The notes: generated by a model not told the origin, from the letters alone. Shown: positions 23,439 through 36,610, counted from the first letter of the stretch. The stretch is 64,000 nt of DNA from Syncephalis plumigaleata (GCA_025201365.1 JAIXMF010000006.1:1054001-1118000), one strand, 5' to 3'. Numbers and translations: made by a program.

Positions 23439-25369
23439 ATGGGCAATAATTCGTCGAAAAATCCGAGTACTCGTCGGAGCAAGATGATCCAGTCGGCTCC
23501 CGGCAGTTTTGTGGGCGTACAGCGTGCTGCCGCTCGAGCACGTAACCTAGGCCTGCATTTAGGCGAGGTGCGCGAACAAACCAATGACACGATGCTCTCG
23601 CCCGGCTATTGGCAGCAACGAGGTCGTAGTCTAAGTCATCGGTCCTCGGAGGAGGTCGACATAAACACTGACTATCCATATCCAGTACGGAACGACGAGA
23701 AGCTCAATGATGTCGCCAACGAGACCAAGTTACCCGTCGAGGAGAACGACGTCATGATGGAGTACGGGCCAAGTGAGACACCGGTGGCGAAGACTCCCCT
23801 CGAAGCAACGTCGGCCGTATTCCACTCGCAGCCCAAGACTAAGAAAGATAACAAGCGAGCTGCACAGAGCGCGACAAATAATCTTCGATCTTCGCATCCG
23901 GCGGATATCGAGACTATCTCGATCCGTTCTACGATGAACCACTAATATCGCCGGGTGCTCTGTCGGTTGATAGTAAAGCCTATCGACTAAGTGTTGCCAC
24001 TACCACGGCATCCGATCCTAATGCCTTCCGTCGTACCTTGTCTGGCATGTCTACAATGTCCGGCACGACAGCATCGCCAACCGTATCGCGTGGTCAAATA
24101 AGCACACTCGGTGGGTATTACTCTGCCGAGCAAAGCTTCATCAGTACTTGTAGCAACATTTATCCTGCGGCATTCTCGGATTACGCCGCCGAGGAAGTGA
24201 ACGTTTGGATCGACGAGCGTCGCTATCAGAACTCGCCGAACGCGCCCTATCCCATGCCGAACGACGAGCCAGAATGCAAACGGTAAGTCATTGTCAGCTC
24301 TAGTTTACTTTCATATGATGAATGGGGAAATGAAAAAGCAAAGGCATCTAAGGGGATAGGCAATAATAATGATAATAACAATAATGATGCTTGATAATCA
24401 CGTATCTTCATATAACTAACTAAGCATTCTCTAATGATCGTTATAGTCTTGAGCAGTTGCACGTTCTCATCCGAGGTGTTCTTAAGCAAAACTACATTGC
24501 ACCACTTGATGAGCCGAAACAAGTGTTGGACATTGGTTGTGGTACAGGTATTTGGATGCTGGTAAGTTAACTCGAACATAGTATGTAACAATCAATAGCG
24601 CTCTCGATCTGAATGTATGCCCTTGATTCTTTTAGGAAATGGCCGAGGAATTCCCTGAATGCGAGTTCACCGGTATCGATATTTCCAACATTCTTCGAAC
24701 GGAAACCCTACCGGCAAACTGCACCTTTAAACTAGGCAACGCATTAGAACGTAAGTATTCGCTGCCCAATTCTCCGTTCATACATATACGCACACCATCC
24801 ACTAGATTGATACAAATGCTAATATTAACGATTTCATTATCTTCGCTAAACATAGGTCTACGATTCAAAGACGGATCATTCGACTATGTTCATCAATTGC
24901 AATTTGGTCTCGGTGTTCCAAAGCGTCATTGGCCTCGTCTTTGCCGCGAATACAAGCGTATTCTTCGCTCGGACGGTTGGATGGAGTTTGCCGAGACCGA
25001 TGGACGCTACTTCCGCACTGGTCCCGCGGGCAATCAAATTAATAACTGGCTAAAGGACATGTACGCGGCACAAGGAGTCGAGCCACGACGCTGTTGTCTA
25101 CTACCGGAGATTCTAGCCGACGCTGGATTCCCCGTGGTATTACGTCGTATCTACTCCTTCCCGCTAGGTCAATGGGGTAAACGTCTAGGCAAGCGGCTCT
25201 AGTGGACGCCCAGCTTACACTACAGTCGCTATGGCCTAGAATCCGGGAAGTCGAGACACAGCTCACCAAGGAGGAGTTCGATCGAACGGTACAGGAGGAC
25301 TGGCCAGCCGAAGTGGATGATCACAAAACCTACTTCAATCTACGTGTCTATTGGTGTCAAAAGGACTAA
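23439..25369 (+). CDS. SAM-dependent methyltransferase with predicted N-myristoylation, 4 exons
   Basis: Class I SAM-dependent methyltransferase of the fungal type (Methyltransf_25/LaeA-like fold). Exons: 23439-24282, 24447-24561, 24636-24750, 24856-25369. The start MGNNSSKNP fits an N-myristoylation signal (Gly2, Ser6). About 290 residues of Ser/Thr-rich, probably disordered sequence precede the catalytic domain. SAM motif I is VLDIGCGTGIWML. Later motifs are EMAEEFPECEFTGIDIS, FKLGNALE, FKDGSFDYVHQLQFG and WPRLCREYKRILRSDGWMEF. Two single-base losses must be corrected, near 23924 and near 25200. Then the length is 1,590 nt (529 residues) ending YFNLRVYWCQKD. The substrate is unknown. Confidence 0.88.
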
Positions 25370-26713
25370 GCGAATAAGGATAGTATTGGTAGTATAATAT
25401 CGATATTGCTACTATTACTACACTTATTACTGTTGTTGTCGTCGTCGTTAATCAATCGCATTGTCCATACTAAGCGCACCACTTTTTTTAGTCATCACCT
25501 AGTATTATATATTATTATAATCTACTATGCTACCAGCATAGACGGGTATATCTCATCCATCTTACACGCTGGCCCACCATTCATACACGCACAAACACCT
25601 CCTGTAGGCACTACTTTGCCATCGTTTATACACTTTGCATCACTTTCTTTTGCCTATATACCTAGTATTATTCACTTTCTTCAAAAATTTTTGATATCTA
25701 TCCTTCTTGCTCACCTGAGCAGAGTTGTCCAGTTGTTTTTCGACGCGAATAACAAACACGACACATCAGCCGCTCTCTTTTCTTTTCCCCCTCTAGTAGT
25801 AGTAGTCTGTTGTCGTTGTATAGCCTTGTTTTATTCAGCGCAAAAACAATTGGAGTTTTTTTCTCTTATTTACACATTAACGCTTGCGTTTTTCTTAACA
25901 TTTTAACATTTATTATCCACGCAAGTGTATACACCCTCGTTCAAATGTATGTATGTATGTATGTATGTATGTATGTGTGTGCGTGTGTGTATGTATACGC
26001 ACGGCTTCTACGTACAGCACTCATACGGATGAACGTTTATGATTAACCACAACTAAACACGAGAATGCAACTCATATCCACAAATGCATGCTACTTTCTG
26101 GATTCGTCTTGTACACGTCTTTCTAGCTCGCTCTCATTCTCTTTCATATCTACCTACCTACCCATTTATTTATCTATCTACCTAGCTATCTATCTATACA
26201 CACTCTTATATATACATACATCACACATCACACATACACCTTCTCCATTAGTCATTCTCATTATTTTTATTGTAAACAACTCACATATTTCTATCCTAAC
26301 AATCTTTATATTAGTTAAATATTTATTTGATTTACTATCTTTTAACTTCATTCATTCATTTATTTTTATTCTGCACGTGTACAATGATGTGGACGAACCA
26401 TTATGAGTATTAAAATGTATTCACTTATTAACGTGTGTATGTGTAGATATAGTGTAGTGTAGATGAGTATTGCTCATCAAAGTTAATTGCATAAAAGGTC
26501 TGTCTCCTGTTTTTTTGTTTTTTTTCTTGCTGACTTTTCTTTTTTATTGCGTCAATTCACGATCTAATTCACTTGCCTTCTACCTGGTCTAACTTATCAT
26601 ACAAGTAGTGTATTTGCATACATACATACATACATACATATCTATATGTATCTGTAGACCATTCCTAGTATTAATAGTTATATTTCAGTTGCATTTAATT
26701 ATATATATATACA
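25370..26713. other. 1.3-kb spacer before MPP10
   Basis: AT- and pyrimidine-rich, no gene seen. Contains ATGT (25945-25977) and CTAC/CTAT (26150-26200) microsatellites and a CATA run (26617-26640). Confidence 0.5.
25945..25985. repeat. (ATGT)n/(GT)n microsatellite
   Basis: Tandem ATGT units followed by GT units. Confidence 0.85.
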
Positions 26714-29469
26714 ATGCCAGAAAAGAACAATACTAGTGATAATTTGGCCAGTTTGGCTGTAGAACTTAGCCAATCAGTTAGTGGTTTCCTGAAGAGTGTG
26801 GTCCCTCATCCGGAACGCTTCCTTGGACCTTCAGCGGTACCACTACTAACCAGTAATGAAACGAGCACTACGACTGAAAAGAAAGGCAAAAAGAGAAAAT
26901 CAAAGAAATCCACTGCGAACAACAACGAGTATACCCTGCCCAATGAATGTTTGCAAGTAACGAGCACTCTATTCAATCATGGTATGCTGTATTATTATAG
27001 ATGCAATGTAACAATACTAACGGTAATGTGTAATTAATATTTATGATGATCTAGCTTGTCAGCTTGATCCTGAACCAGAACTCTTTGGTCCCATCACTTC
27101 ACTTACAACTGATGGACTGGATCATGAACAGATATGGCAATGTATGCAACTACGTAATGAGCCATTGTTAGATTGGGCACAGAATCGATTGCAATCACTG
27201 AAGGATGCATTGGATAGCTTAGATGCAGGTGTAGAAGAGGAGGAGGAGGAGGAGGAGGAGGAGGAAGAGAACGAGGAAGAATTGAATGAATATTCGGATG
27301 AGCAAGATGAAAGTGAAGAGGATGAAGAGGAAGATGATGATGGCGATGAATTAATTGATACAAAGGATACCATGTCTGATGAAGAGGATGACGATGATGA
27401 AGAAGACTTAATCAGGTACATATATAGATATATATATTAGATTGATTATTATTTATCAAGTATAATAACGATGATATATACATGTGTAGTGATAGTGAGA
27501 TGATGGAGGGACGTTCAAGAAAAGTGAAAAAGTCATTGAATCTTGCACGATTTACAGGTGACAGCGACGATGACGATGAATCCGATCATGACGACGAATT
27601 TGCCGCAGCAGAAGGTTTAGACGACGAATTTTCTCGCTTAAGGAGATGAATAAATTTGCCGATGACGCTGAAGATGCTGAATGGCGAGACATTGAACGAG
27701 AGGAGCGTGGCGATATCTCCAATGAAGACGATGAGCAAGATGAGGAAAGCGACATTGACCTTTTCCAAGGTTGGTTGCTAATACTAAACAGATGAGCCAA
27801 CTATTTATTAATGATTAATAGACCCCGATGCTATGGGAGAGAGTGACGAGGAGGACGAGGAGGATGAGCTGGATGCCAGTGGTATGTGATAAATCATATA
27901 GGTTATATGTATATTATAGGAAGCTTATATATATATATATATATTATGTTTCCTATTTAGAAATCAAATATGCCGACTTTTTCTTGCCACCAAAGAAGCA
28001 TAATAAGGGCGATGATGACGATAAGAAGAAGGTGATGATGATGAAGAAGAAGGAATCGACTACTCGTCGAGTAGAATTTATGGATGAAGATGAGGAGGAG
28101 AGTGATGGCGATGATGATGATAATGAAGAAGAAAAGGAAGAAAGCGAAATGGATGATGAATTGCAAGTTAATAGCAAGCGTAATTTATTTGCGGATGACG
28201 ACGAGGATGATAGTAATGGTAAAGGTAAGGAATTATACATATATGTGTGTGTAGAATTATAGAGTGATCAATACTAACATTGATTACATCTTACGATAAA
28301 TAAGACAAGTCACGCTTTGAACAGCAACAAGAGAAGATGCAAAAGAAGATTCAGGAATTGGAGGAGGAAAGCATCGCCAAAAAGGATTGGGCTCTATTAG
28401 GCGAGGTAAGCTACCAGTATATAAAGATTGCTAGTTTAACTATGCAATAACTAATCATGTATCGTGTAAACTAGGCCACAGGCAAGACTCGTCCGGTAAA
28501 CAGTTTGCTAGAGGAAGATTTGGAATTCGAACATGCAAGCAAGGTAAAAACTAGTAGTTTGTGTGAAATAGCGTACACACGCGTTAACAAGTGTATTATC
28601 TGATGATTAGCCTGTACCTGTGATCACTGAAGAGGTTACCGCCACCATTGAGGATATGATTAAGCAACGTATTATTAATGTAGGTATAGCATGTATACTA
28701 GACACGTATAATATTTGATAATAACAGTAACGTATATTTTATATCATTGATAGAATCAATTCGATGATGTAGTCAGAAAGAAGGATCCTAAAGCGACACC
28801 ATTTAAACCTTCGGAACAATTCGAGTTTAACGATGAACGAAGCAAACAATCGCTAGCACAAATATACGAAGATGAATACGTCAAGGCGACCTCGGAGGAA
28901 CCGGTCGTTCACGCCAAGGATGAAGCACTACAAAAGGAGCATGACGAGATTGATGGATTATGGCGACACATTTGCTCGCAATTGGACGCACTTTCTAATC
29001 AACACTTTGTGCCTAAGCAGGTAATTCACAAATAATATAATAGGATGGCGTCATTAGTAGAGTAAGTAGAGCGCTAACGTATGTATGAATGACCCGTGAA
29101 TGATTATATAGCCCAAGACAGAGATTAAAGTGGTTGCCGATGTGGCTGCTATTTCTATGGAAGAGGCTACACCAGTTACTGCGAATACTGCTTCACTTCT
29201 AGCACCGGAAGAAGTATACGAGAAGAAACGAGGAGAAGTTAAGGTAAGACATTTATTTTGAATGATATCAATCAATACAAGGATAGCACACTCATCCAAT
29301 GATGATATTGATGTCATTACAGGGTGTAACCGAACTTGATCAAGCAGAGCGTAGACGCTTGCGTAATCGTAAGAAGCGACTACATAAACTGCGTCATGGT
29401 ACAACAGGTGATGCTACTGCTACTACCAATAATATCACTACTGGTCAGCAAGGATCGAAAAAGACGTAA
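26714..29469 (+). CDS. MPP10: U3 snoRNP component Mpp10, 11 exons
   Basis: SSU-processome protein needed for 18S rRNA maturation in the nucleolus, where it works with Imp3 and Imp4. Exons: 26714-26981, 27055-27415, 27490-27769, 27822-27881, 27961-28224, 28305-28405, 28475-28543, 28611-28679, 28754-29020, 29112-29243, 29323-29469. It contains very acidic stretches (exons 2-5) and the family blocks EIKYADFFLPPK, DWALLGEATGKTRPVNSLLE, EDLEFEHASKPVPVITEEVT, VVRKKDPKATPFKP, SLAQIYEDEYVKA, and LTELD-like VTELDQAERRRLRNRKKRLH near the end. One base is missing near 27645 (SRL then KEMNKFADDAEDAEWRDIE in the next frame). With it the length is 2,019 nt (672 residues). AATAAA at 29507-29512. Confidence 0.95.
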
Positions 29470-29506
29470 AGTCCATTGATACATTGCGATAGAGCGATCT
29501 ATTCAA

Positions 29507-29512
29507 AATAAA
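29507..29512 (+). terminator. Likely poly(A) signal of MPP10
   Basis: AATAAA 38 bp after the stop codon. Confidence 0.5.
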
Positions 29513-29677
29513 ACAAGTTTATTTTTAGGTGAAGGAAAAAGGGCTATCCATTTGTCGCTAATAAAGATGATGGAAATAAACTAATAAATGATATTAAAAA
29601 TATTAAATAGAAACAACTGCAAACTAGAAAACGTCAGTGATTATGTAAATCGCAATGCTATATGGTGTGCATATGTG

Positions 29678-30564
29678 CTACATGCTTTGTAGCTCCACTA
29701 ATGGTAGTGATATGTCTGCCATATCCTCACCATCATGATAGTAAGACTCCTCGTTGTAATTAACATTGTCCTCCGTATGATCAGAGCATGTATCGTCGTT
29801 CTCGTGAACACTACCAGTAGATGTCGAGGCAGACGAGGTAATTTGCGACGATATTGTAGTCGATGATTTCAGGAAAGGTACCCAGAATAATCCGCGTGTC
29901 ATAACATCAAACCATCCGGGACTAGGCGAGGAATGAGCTCGTCGTGCGAGTGGCTGTGGTGCAGGTCTGCTACCATAATACGATCCTCCTTTCGTCGATC
30001 CAACGGTGGTGGTAGCAGTAGTAGCAGTAGTAGTAGCCGAGTTGTCATGTTTCAACGGTATCGGTGCATTTAATGCCATGGCCGTTTGCACATAGGGTAG
30101 CACTGATTCGACCGATTCATCCGCCGGTGTCAGTAAACTACCCGATGAATTCTGCTCGTCGGTCGAGTCGGACTCGCACGACGACATACTAGCGTTGCCT
30201 GATTCGTCATCAGTGGTCGTAATGGTATCTGATGTTGGTTTAGGTTTGTCGAAAACGCAAATGGAAAGCGGCACTTCAATAGGAGCGACGTCATCGGTAT
30301 TCGATTCAACTTGTCGTTTACTGAATGATTAATTAGTAAGTTAGTTAACTAGTTGTATAGATTTATACGCAGCATAGCTTACCCGAAATGCCATGTACCC
30401 CTTTTTAGTTTCGACGAGGTGTGATGATGATGATGATCATCCATGCTTGGTCCACGCCAATGTGAAGATGCATCCGTGTAGGCTCCCCAGTCGACTAGCG
30501 GCAATGGTTGACGTCGACGTTCATGATGTGATGCCACGGTCGTGGCTTTAGACGAATTACTCAT
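29678..30564 (-). CDS. Unrecognised Ser/Asp-rich protein, 2 exons
   Basis: Exon 1 30564-30383 (starts MSNSSKATTVASHHERRRQP) and exon 2 30320-29678 join in phase across a GT-AG intron (GTWHFG then KRQVESNTDDVAPIEVPLSI). Total 825 nt, 274 residues. It has a His run (DDHHHHHTSSK), a serine/acidic middle (SMSSCESDSTDEQNSS), Ala/Thr repeats and an acidic C-terminus (DGEDMADISLPLVELQSM). It is probably largely disordered. The conserved-looking blocks are LKRGTWHFG, PLSICVFDKPKPTSD and SPSPGWFDVMTRGLFWVPFL. No known family is recognised. It converges on MPP10, about 210 bp away. Confidence 0.65.
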
Positions 30565-31237
30565 AATGTTCCACGGTGTAATCGACTTATTGTTGTTGTT
30601 GCTGTTACTTAAATGATGACTCGACTTGTGCTATACTAGGTGATAATAGCAATCAAGTAGATGAATGTAAGTACATGGGATAGAAATAATCCCTTTTCCA
30701 TTATTCATTTACCTTATGCAAGTGCTTTCTCTGCGCACTTCTTTAGCTGGTTGATATCCGTAGGTTGTATGCTTGCGAAATTAAATATAAGGGATGTTTT
30801 CTAGCATGAACAAGAGAATGGCATCAATGATATTAGGTAAGATTAGCATAATGGCTGGGAGAACGGCAACACTTTAAATAGTGGTGACAAATCCGGATAT
30901 CTATACTAACCTATACATAAAAGTAGAACGATGGTAGAATAGGGTAAAAGATGGAGAAAGAAATGAAAAAACCAACAGGCAAGCGTTATTGTAGGCCTTG
31001 ACGTGGTGCCACCTATGCAGCCTGTTTCGGGATAATGAACACACACACACACACAAAGAAATAGAGAGAGAGAAGAAGAGAGAAATGCTTGTGTTAACAA
31101 TCCAGCTAAACACTCCGTCTAATATAGAAAATAGAGCCGCGTGACCAGCCATGCAAGAAGCACATCTGGTAACTAAATGATGATTATTGGTATCACGAAT
31201 AATGACTGACAAAAACGAGACACAAATACGCAATCGG

Positions 31238-31269
<32 letters not shown>

Positions 31270-32481
31270 TATGTGTGCACGGCAATGTCGTATTCAGTAT
31301 CATTGTTACTATTGCGATTACTATTGTAAATGAACTATAGATAGATGAGCAAATGTAGGCACGAATGGATAAACGATCACGAGATGTAAACTGCGTACAA
31401 GAATGGTTATGATGACGAAGAAGATGATGCAACTAAGGATATGTACATGAAATGGAATAGAGCTATGGTAATAGTATTGTATGCGAAAGTATACATTCGA
31501 CAATGAAGACTTACGTGTAGCTGTTAAACTAGGCATTGCGCGGATAGTGATCAGTAATCGTTAATAGGAAATGTGAGACCAATCTTATGGGTAAAGAAAC
31601 GAGTATGCCGAATCACTGTGACATCATGCATATTGCCATCGGTACAGTTGTATGCGGACGACACTCACGACTTGCAGCAACAAAGCATAACGTCTCCATT
31701 GACTCACTATTATCGGATATACTATACTATACTATGAACGGTGCTCAATGTCCATTGTTACATAGTCGTTCAACATCCTACGTTGAACTGCATGTGTAGC
31801 ATCAATGTGGGGCATGGAATGCACTCTGTCACGAATAATAATAATAGTAGCAGTTCATTCTATAATTAGCTAATCGATGAACAAATACCAACATCATAGA
31901 TGCCATGTTACGAATAATGAAACGTTTATTAAACAATATTAACAATCAAGGCACAAGATTAATTCTAAAGTAGTAATCTATCGAAATATATTTGTGACTT
32001 ACATTTTATGTAATCATTCATTACGTGTTGCTATACTGCTTACTCAAAACTCAATGGTATTGCCAGTATATACATCTAAATATCTATGCTACATATACAC
32101 GTGATGCTATCCATGTGAATGGACATGTTCAGTTTGCTTGCATATACGATACAGTAGGTTGCATTCAACAGTATTGCTTTATTATAATTGAACGCGTGAA
32201 TAAACGATTAGATAGTTACACATTAGCAAGAAGTCCAACTACGGATGAATTGATGATAATCAAGAGAAAAGAGACATATGAAAGAGGATGCAATGGCGTG
32301 ATCGATGTAAAGTAAGAATGATACTATGAAGTGATGTCGAAATGTGGAACGGATACTGTATCGATATTGTCACATTAAAGCGTTGTAACACAAATGTAAG
32401 CGAGAGAGATTGAGTTTGGGAGCATCGATACGAATGAATAATGCTAGCCACGCTCATTGAACGTAATAGGAGTTGTCTCGT
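30565..32481. other. 1.9-kb spacer
   Basis: No supported gene. Holds a (CA) run near 31039-31054 and an ATGT microsatellite (31236-31270). Small open frames such as 31587-31799 have no recognisable similarity. Confidence 0.45.
31236..31270. repeat. (ATGT)n microsatellite
   Basis: Tandem GTAT/ATGT units. Confidence 0.8.
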
Positions 32482-34995
32482 TTAATCGAGACGACCCACC
32501 AGTTCAGCGTGCAAGTTATTCTGATTGTAGTCTAGTGTCATTACATAGCCACCAATTCTCACTACAATGTTTGCCTTAACATCCACGTAGAGTTTACCGC
32601 CTAGCATGGAGAATGCTGCCTTAATTGTGTCTAGATTCAAGGCGAATCCCACTGTAATTGGCGGTGATGTCGACACTGCTTTAGGAGCGAGCATGATCGG
32701 ATTGCTCGATAGATCCTGGTTGAGATCACCGAGTGACGCGCCCTTGTAGAACATCTTCACATCCATGCGTAGAACGGCAATTGGCGCGTCCAACGGGTTG
32801 AACATGTCTACTTGACCCTTGGCCTTACGTGTGAAGATCGTTCCTATATCGATGGCCACCCGAGTAGCTCGAATCATCGAAACACCATGCATGGCGGGCA
32901 TCTTTGTCGTCATACGAATGGCTTTGAGCGCCTCTTGCAACGAGGCAATGTTCGTCGTTTGATCGTAGCCCGAGATACCGATACTGTTCTCTACACCCGC
33001 CACGTAATCGCTCATCATCTTGCGACCGGCAGCACGAGCAGCCTCCGTTTGTGGCATGAAATACACCGTGCTATGAATTGTATTGGGACCGGGTTTCAAG
33101 CGTAGATCCGGCAGTTTCACTCGACCGATCAATTGACCGGCGAAGAAGCACTGGAAGTAGACGTCGCCCGCTGACATTGACAAATCAGCCGGATTGCCAA
33201 TGGTAACGGTGAGTTCAATCTCGAGATACTCGGTGGTGCCGCCCTTGACGATGATTTGATCCACGGTAATCGGAATACTGGCCAGACCCTCCAATCCTTT
33301 AATGGTGATGGTCTCCTCGAATTTCACTCCCTTGATGGTCAAGTCCCCGATGGCAGTGCCCACGATAGCCACCGCATTACCACGCATGCCCATCGACTTG
33401 CTAGGACCCATGGCGAGATCATGTACGAATCGACTGAACTGTCCATGCTGACTGCTGATAACATTCATGGGCACATTATTGATACCGGTCTTCATCGTGC
33501 CACTCGCGGATGTACCGGATGCGTCGGTGAGCGGAACATTCATGGTGGCCATAGCGACACCACCCTCAGTGACCGTGACATCCTGCGAGATTTTCTTCAT
33601 TTCTACCGGGAAGCCGAATGGCATCTTGAATCGTGCCACGACATTCGGTGCCGATGTACGCGGTGACCATGGTTCGGCGGCGGTAAAGTCCATGCCCATC
33701 GGACCGAGTTCGAGACTTTGAATGAGTTTCATCTCGCCTGCACCGTCGAACACGATATCCAATGTGGTACCGGCGAAACCACGCTGCAGCCAACTAATCG
33801 GTTTACTATTTGCGTCCGGTCGTACTTCCACGCCAACAACCCGTGTCTTAGACGGCTTACCCGTGACGTAATTGCTAAGCATACCGCTTAGATTGTCGCG
33901 ATCTTCAGCTCTCGGTTGCGGCAGTAATTGTCCCATCATCGACATATGATTGGTGCCCGGTGTTATTTTAACGCCAGTTACATTGGCCGATACAATACGT
34001 AGATTATTGTAAAAGATGTCGAATGTCAAATCACCCAGATCAATGCCAAACGGTGATGGATTATCCATGGATGCCTCGGCGTTCATTGCAATACCGCCAA
34101 GTTTATGATTAGACGGCAAGTCGAACGACTTTAACTTGACATTAGGGAAGTTTTGCATACCTTTTTTCCATAGACATATAAATGTACATTTGTGTTAGTC
34201 TCATGGTGATACAATCATGCCAGATCATTGTGTTACTGATTCGTGTATATGTGACTTACCTTTTAGTGTAATCTCTTTCTCCAATTTAATACCGTCAAGA
34301 GTTATTCCCATTGCGCGTGCGCGTGCCTCTCCCTTGATAGACCATTTGAACTCGGACTTTTGCATCATTACCTTGGCGAAATCGCCAAATCCCTCCTTGT
34401 TCGTGACTTCAAATGTAAGCGACGAATCAATGGTGGCACCGACACCGGCCTTAGTAACAAGCGGATCCATCTTCATTCGACCAAGCTCCACGCCCTCGTA
34501 ATAGAGACGTACCTTGTCTTTAAGTTCAATTTGCGCGTCAAATGGTCCGGTGTCCGTTACCATACCGGCCATTTGCATGGTGAAGTAGTCCTCCTGCGGA
34601 TTGGTAATGTTGGCCGAGGTGATCGACATTTTCGCGGCACTGACTGCAGCTTGTGCAATGGCCGGCACGATAACAAAGATTAATACCGGGATGAATATAG
34701 CGAGGAAGATAAGGGTAATCAAGCAGCAGATGCAGAGACACATGCGACGACGAGTCTTGAAGAAACCGCGTCGTCCTTGCTTCCCTGGCTCATCCACGAT
34801 ATCGCGATCAACATTGTAGTCGGAGCGTGCGTATTCCGATCTTGCCGTTCGATTGGCATACGGATCCTGCTCGTAACCGGTCAAATCATAATTGTTGCCA
34901 CCGTTGTAGATGGGTGATGGTGGTCTAATTTCGGACGTGTCATGACGAATAGCTTGTGCAGTAGCAACATTCTGATCGTGATTTAAATGGGCCAT
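32482..34995 (-). CDS. DUF3712 single-pass membrane protein, LEA-2-like repeats, 2 exons
   Basis: Exon 1 34995-34260 and exon 2 34160-32482 join in phase at ITLKG-MQNFPNVKLKSFDL. Total 2,415 nt, 804 residues. The N-terminal about 80 residues are cytosolic, ending in a basic, cysteine-rich juxtamembrane stretch (KTRRRMCLCICCLI). One TM helix follows (TLIFLAIFIPVLIFVIVPAI). The rest is a luminal/vacuolar beta-rich region with repeated LEA-2/DUF3712-type units, such as SPFGIDLGDLTFDIFYNN and NPADLSMSAGDVYFQCFFAG. Fungal DUF3712 proteins include vacuolar membrane proteins; yeast Tag1, linked to termination of autophagy, carries such domains. That functional link is inference here. Confidence 0.88.
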
Positions 34996-36259
34996 TCTTT
35001 TTGTTGTTTAGAATAAGAAAAATTACTGGTCCAAATACTATTAAAGAAAAGGAAGAAGAAAAGAAGATACTTAATGTACTACTACTACTAATAAATCGTT
35101 AAACAAAGAAATCACTCTGAAGTCGTAAAGAGAGAAATAAATGGAAGATGGAGAGAGAATGGCGTATGAATCGATTGTCATTAATTTTTACGTATAACAC
35201 CAACTAGAAAAGGATGCCTGGATGGTGAAAGAAAAGAAATAACTAACAAATACGCTTATTGTCGTCGCTAATAATGTATACACATGTATGTATATATATA
35301 TATTATTTCAGCACGACAATTGGCGTATCTTATTAATTATGACAATTAAACGAATTATTAGTGACTATAGGAGGAACGAGTGAGCGAGTGAGTGAACAAG
35401 TAAGTGAGTGAACAAACACACCAACGGAAGGAATAGACGAGTTGTCGTTGCCGTCGCCGTTGCCTTATTTAATAGTCGATTATACGCAAAATAGGCAAAG
35501 AGAGAGGGAGAGGAAGAGAGAGAGAGAGGGTAGGCAAAGAGATAGACAGCTATCTAAGTAACAATATTTTGCCACGGAAAAGGCAACGACAGGCGAATAC
35601 GATAAATAAGTGTCTATCGACGTACAAACAAACAAATTATGAAAAAGAGCGAACGAATACGGAGCACTGGGGTCAAAACAAGCCGGTTATCTAGTATGGA
35701 TGCCAAGTGTTGGTGGTACTGATCCTTTGATACTACTAGTACTACGACGACGACTACTGCTACTACTACTACTGCTACTACTGCTCTAGATTTAACGATA
35801 GGTTGGTAAACTAGAAAGAAAAAAGATAAGAGAAAAAAGTGACAACCTCGTTGTACGTATATTAAGTGAACAACCCATGCACACATGCACCACACATGCA
35901 CGCACATCCAAATAATGACTGTAATGTATAGATATTAGTAAGTATAGAAATATCGACAGATCGGAAGTGAAAAATATACGAACTTGGCTGTTTATCTTGG
36001 TTAAATTGGAAGTGTATATCGGATGTAGAGCTTTAACGCAACGAAATTCCACGTTTCCATTTGGGTTAGGACTCCACGTGCTGCCACCCCAATCAACAAG
36101 TCGTACACGCACACACATACGCACACACATACACAGAGCAATGTGCGTGCAACACTAACACCGAACAAATTGTACTGCGCTTGCAGCACCATAGTAAGTT
36201 TCAACGACATCACCTGATGCTTTAAGGATGAACATTTGGACCAATCATTAGCCCGCTAC
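34996..36259. other. Spacer upstream of the DUF3712 gene
   Basis: No supported gene. Contains GAGA-rich tracts (about 35495-35530), ACTACTACT repeats (35725-35785) and CA-rich DNA (36095-36135). Confidence 0.5.
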
Positions 36260-36276
36260 AACTTTCCGAATGAATT
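36260..36276 (+). repeat. Left target-site duplication of the SINE
   Basis: AACTTTCCGAATGAATT, repeated exactly at 36594-36610. Confidence 0.9.
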
Positions 36277-36593
36277 GAGGATGGGGTTGTAGCCAAGTGG
36301 TTACGCTCTATTTCTCGGACGAATAGGCCTGGGTTCGATTCCTGCCAATCCCGTCATAGGGAAAAAGGTATCATTTCTAACTAGTCAACAGAAATGTTGA
36401 CATTTATTAACCTACCGACTATATGCTAGTTGGTTTTTCTGCTACACAACCGTGTTCTGCACTCGCAGACACATTTCCATTCCGTGGGCATTGGCTGTTT
36501 GTCAAATTGTTTGTTATTATAACCCTGTTTATTCATTTATAATAAAAGACGGATATAGCAATATGTTCTAACAAGAAAAAAAAAAAAAAAAAA
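36277..36593 (+). mobile_element. tRNA-derived SINE with poly(A) tail
   Basis: A 317-bp element between perfect 17-bp direct repeats. Its head (about 36283-36354) folds like a tRNA. The acceptor halves GGGGTTG and CAATCCC pair fully (one G-U). There is an A box (TAGCCAAGTGG) and a perfect B box (GGTTCGATTCC). The anticodon stem TATTT/GAATA encloses the loop CTCGGAC, so the ancestor may have been tRNA-Pro(CGG). The T stem is imperfect, so it is unlikely to be a working tRNA. A tRNA-unrelated body with an internal hairpin follows (GTCAACAGAAATGTTGAC near 36384), then an A-run of about 20 at the 3' end. This is the hallmark of a SINE mobilised by a LINE. Confidence 0.9.
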
Positions 36594-36610
36594 AACTTTC
36601 CGAATGAATT
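36594..36610 (+). repeat. Right target-site duplication of the SINE
   Basis: Exact copy of 36260-36276, directly after the A-run. Confidence 0.9.

Noticed and set aside
13475-28000. Programmed -1 ribosomal frameshifting in several genes
   Set aside because: The shift sites share no slippery heptamer or downstream structure and occur in unrelated housekeeping genes. A sequencing base-loss bias explains them better.
36283-36354. Functional tRNA gene
   Set aside because: The acceptor stem and A/B boxes are good, but the T stem is poor. The unit is followed by a body, an A-run and flanked by 17-bp direct repeats, so it is the head of a SINE.
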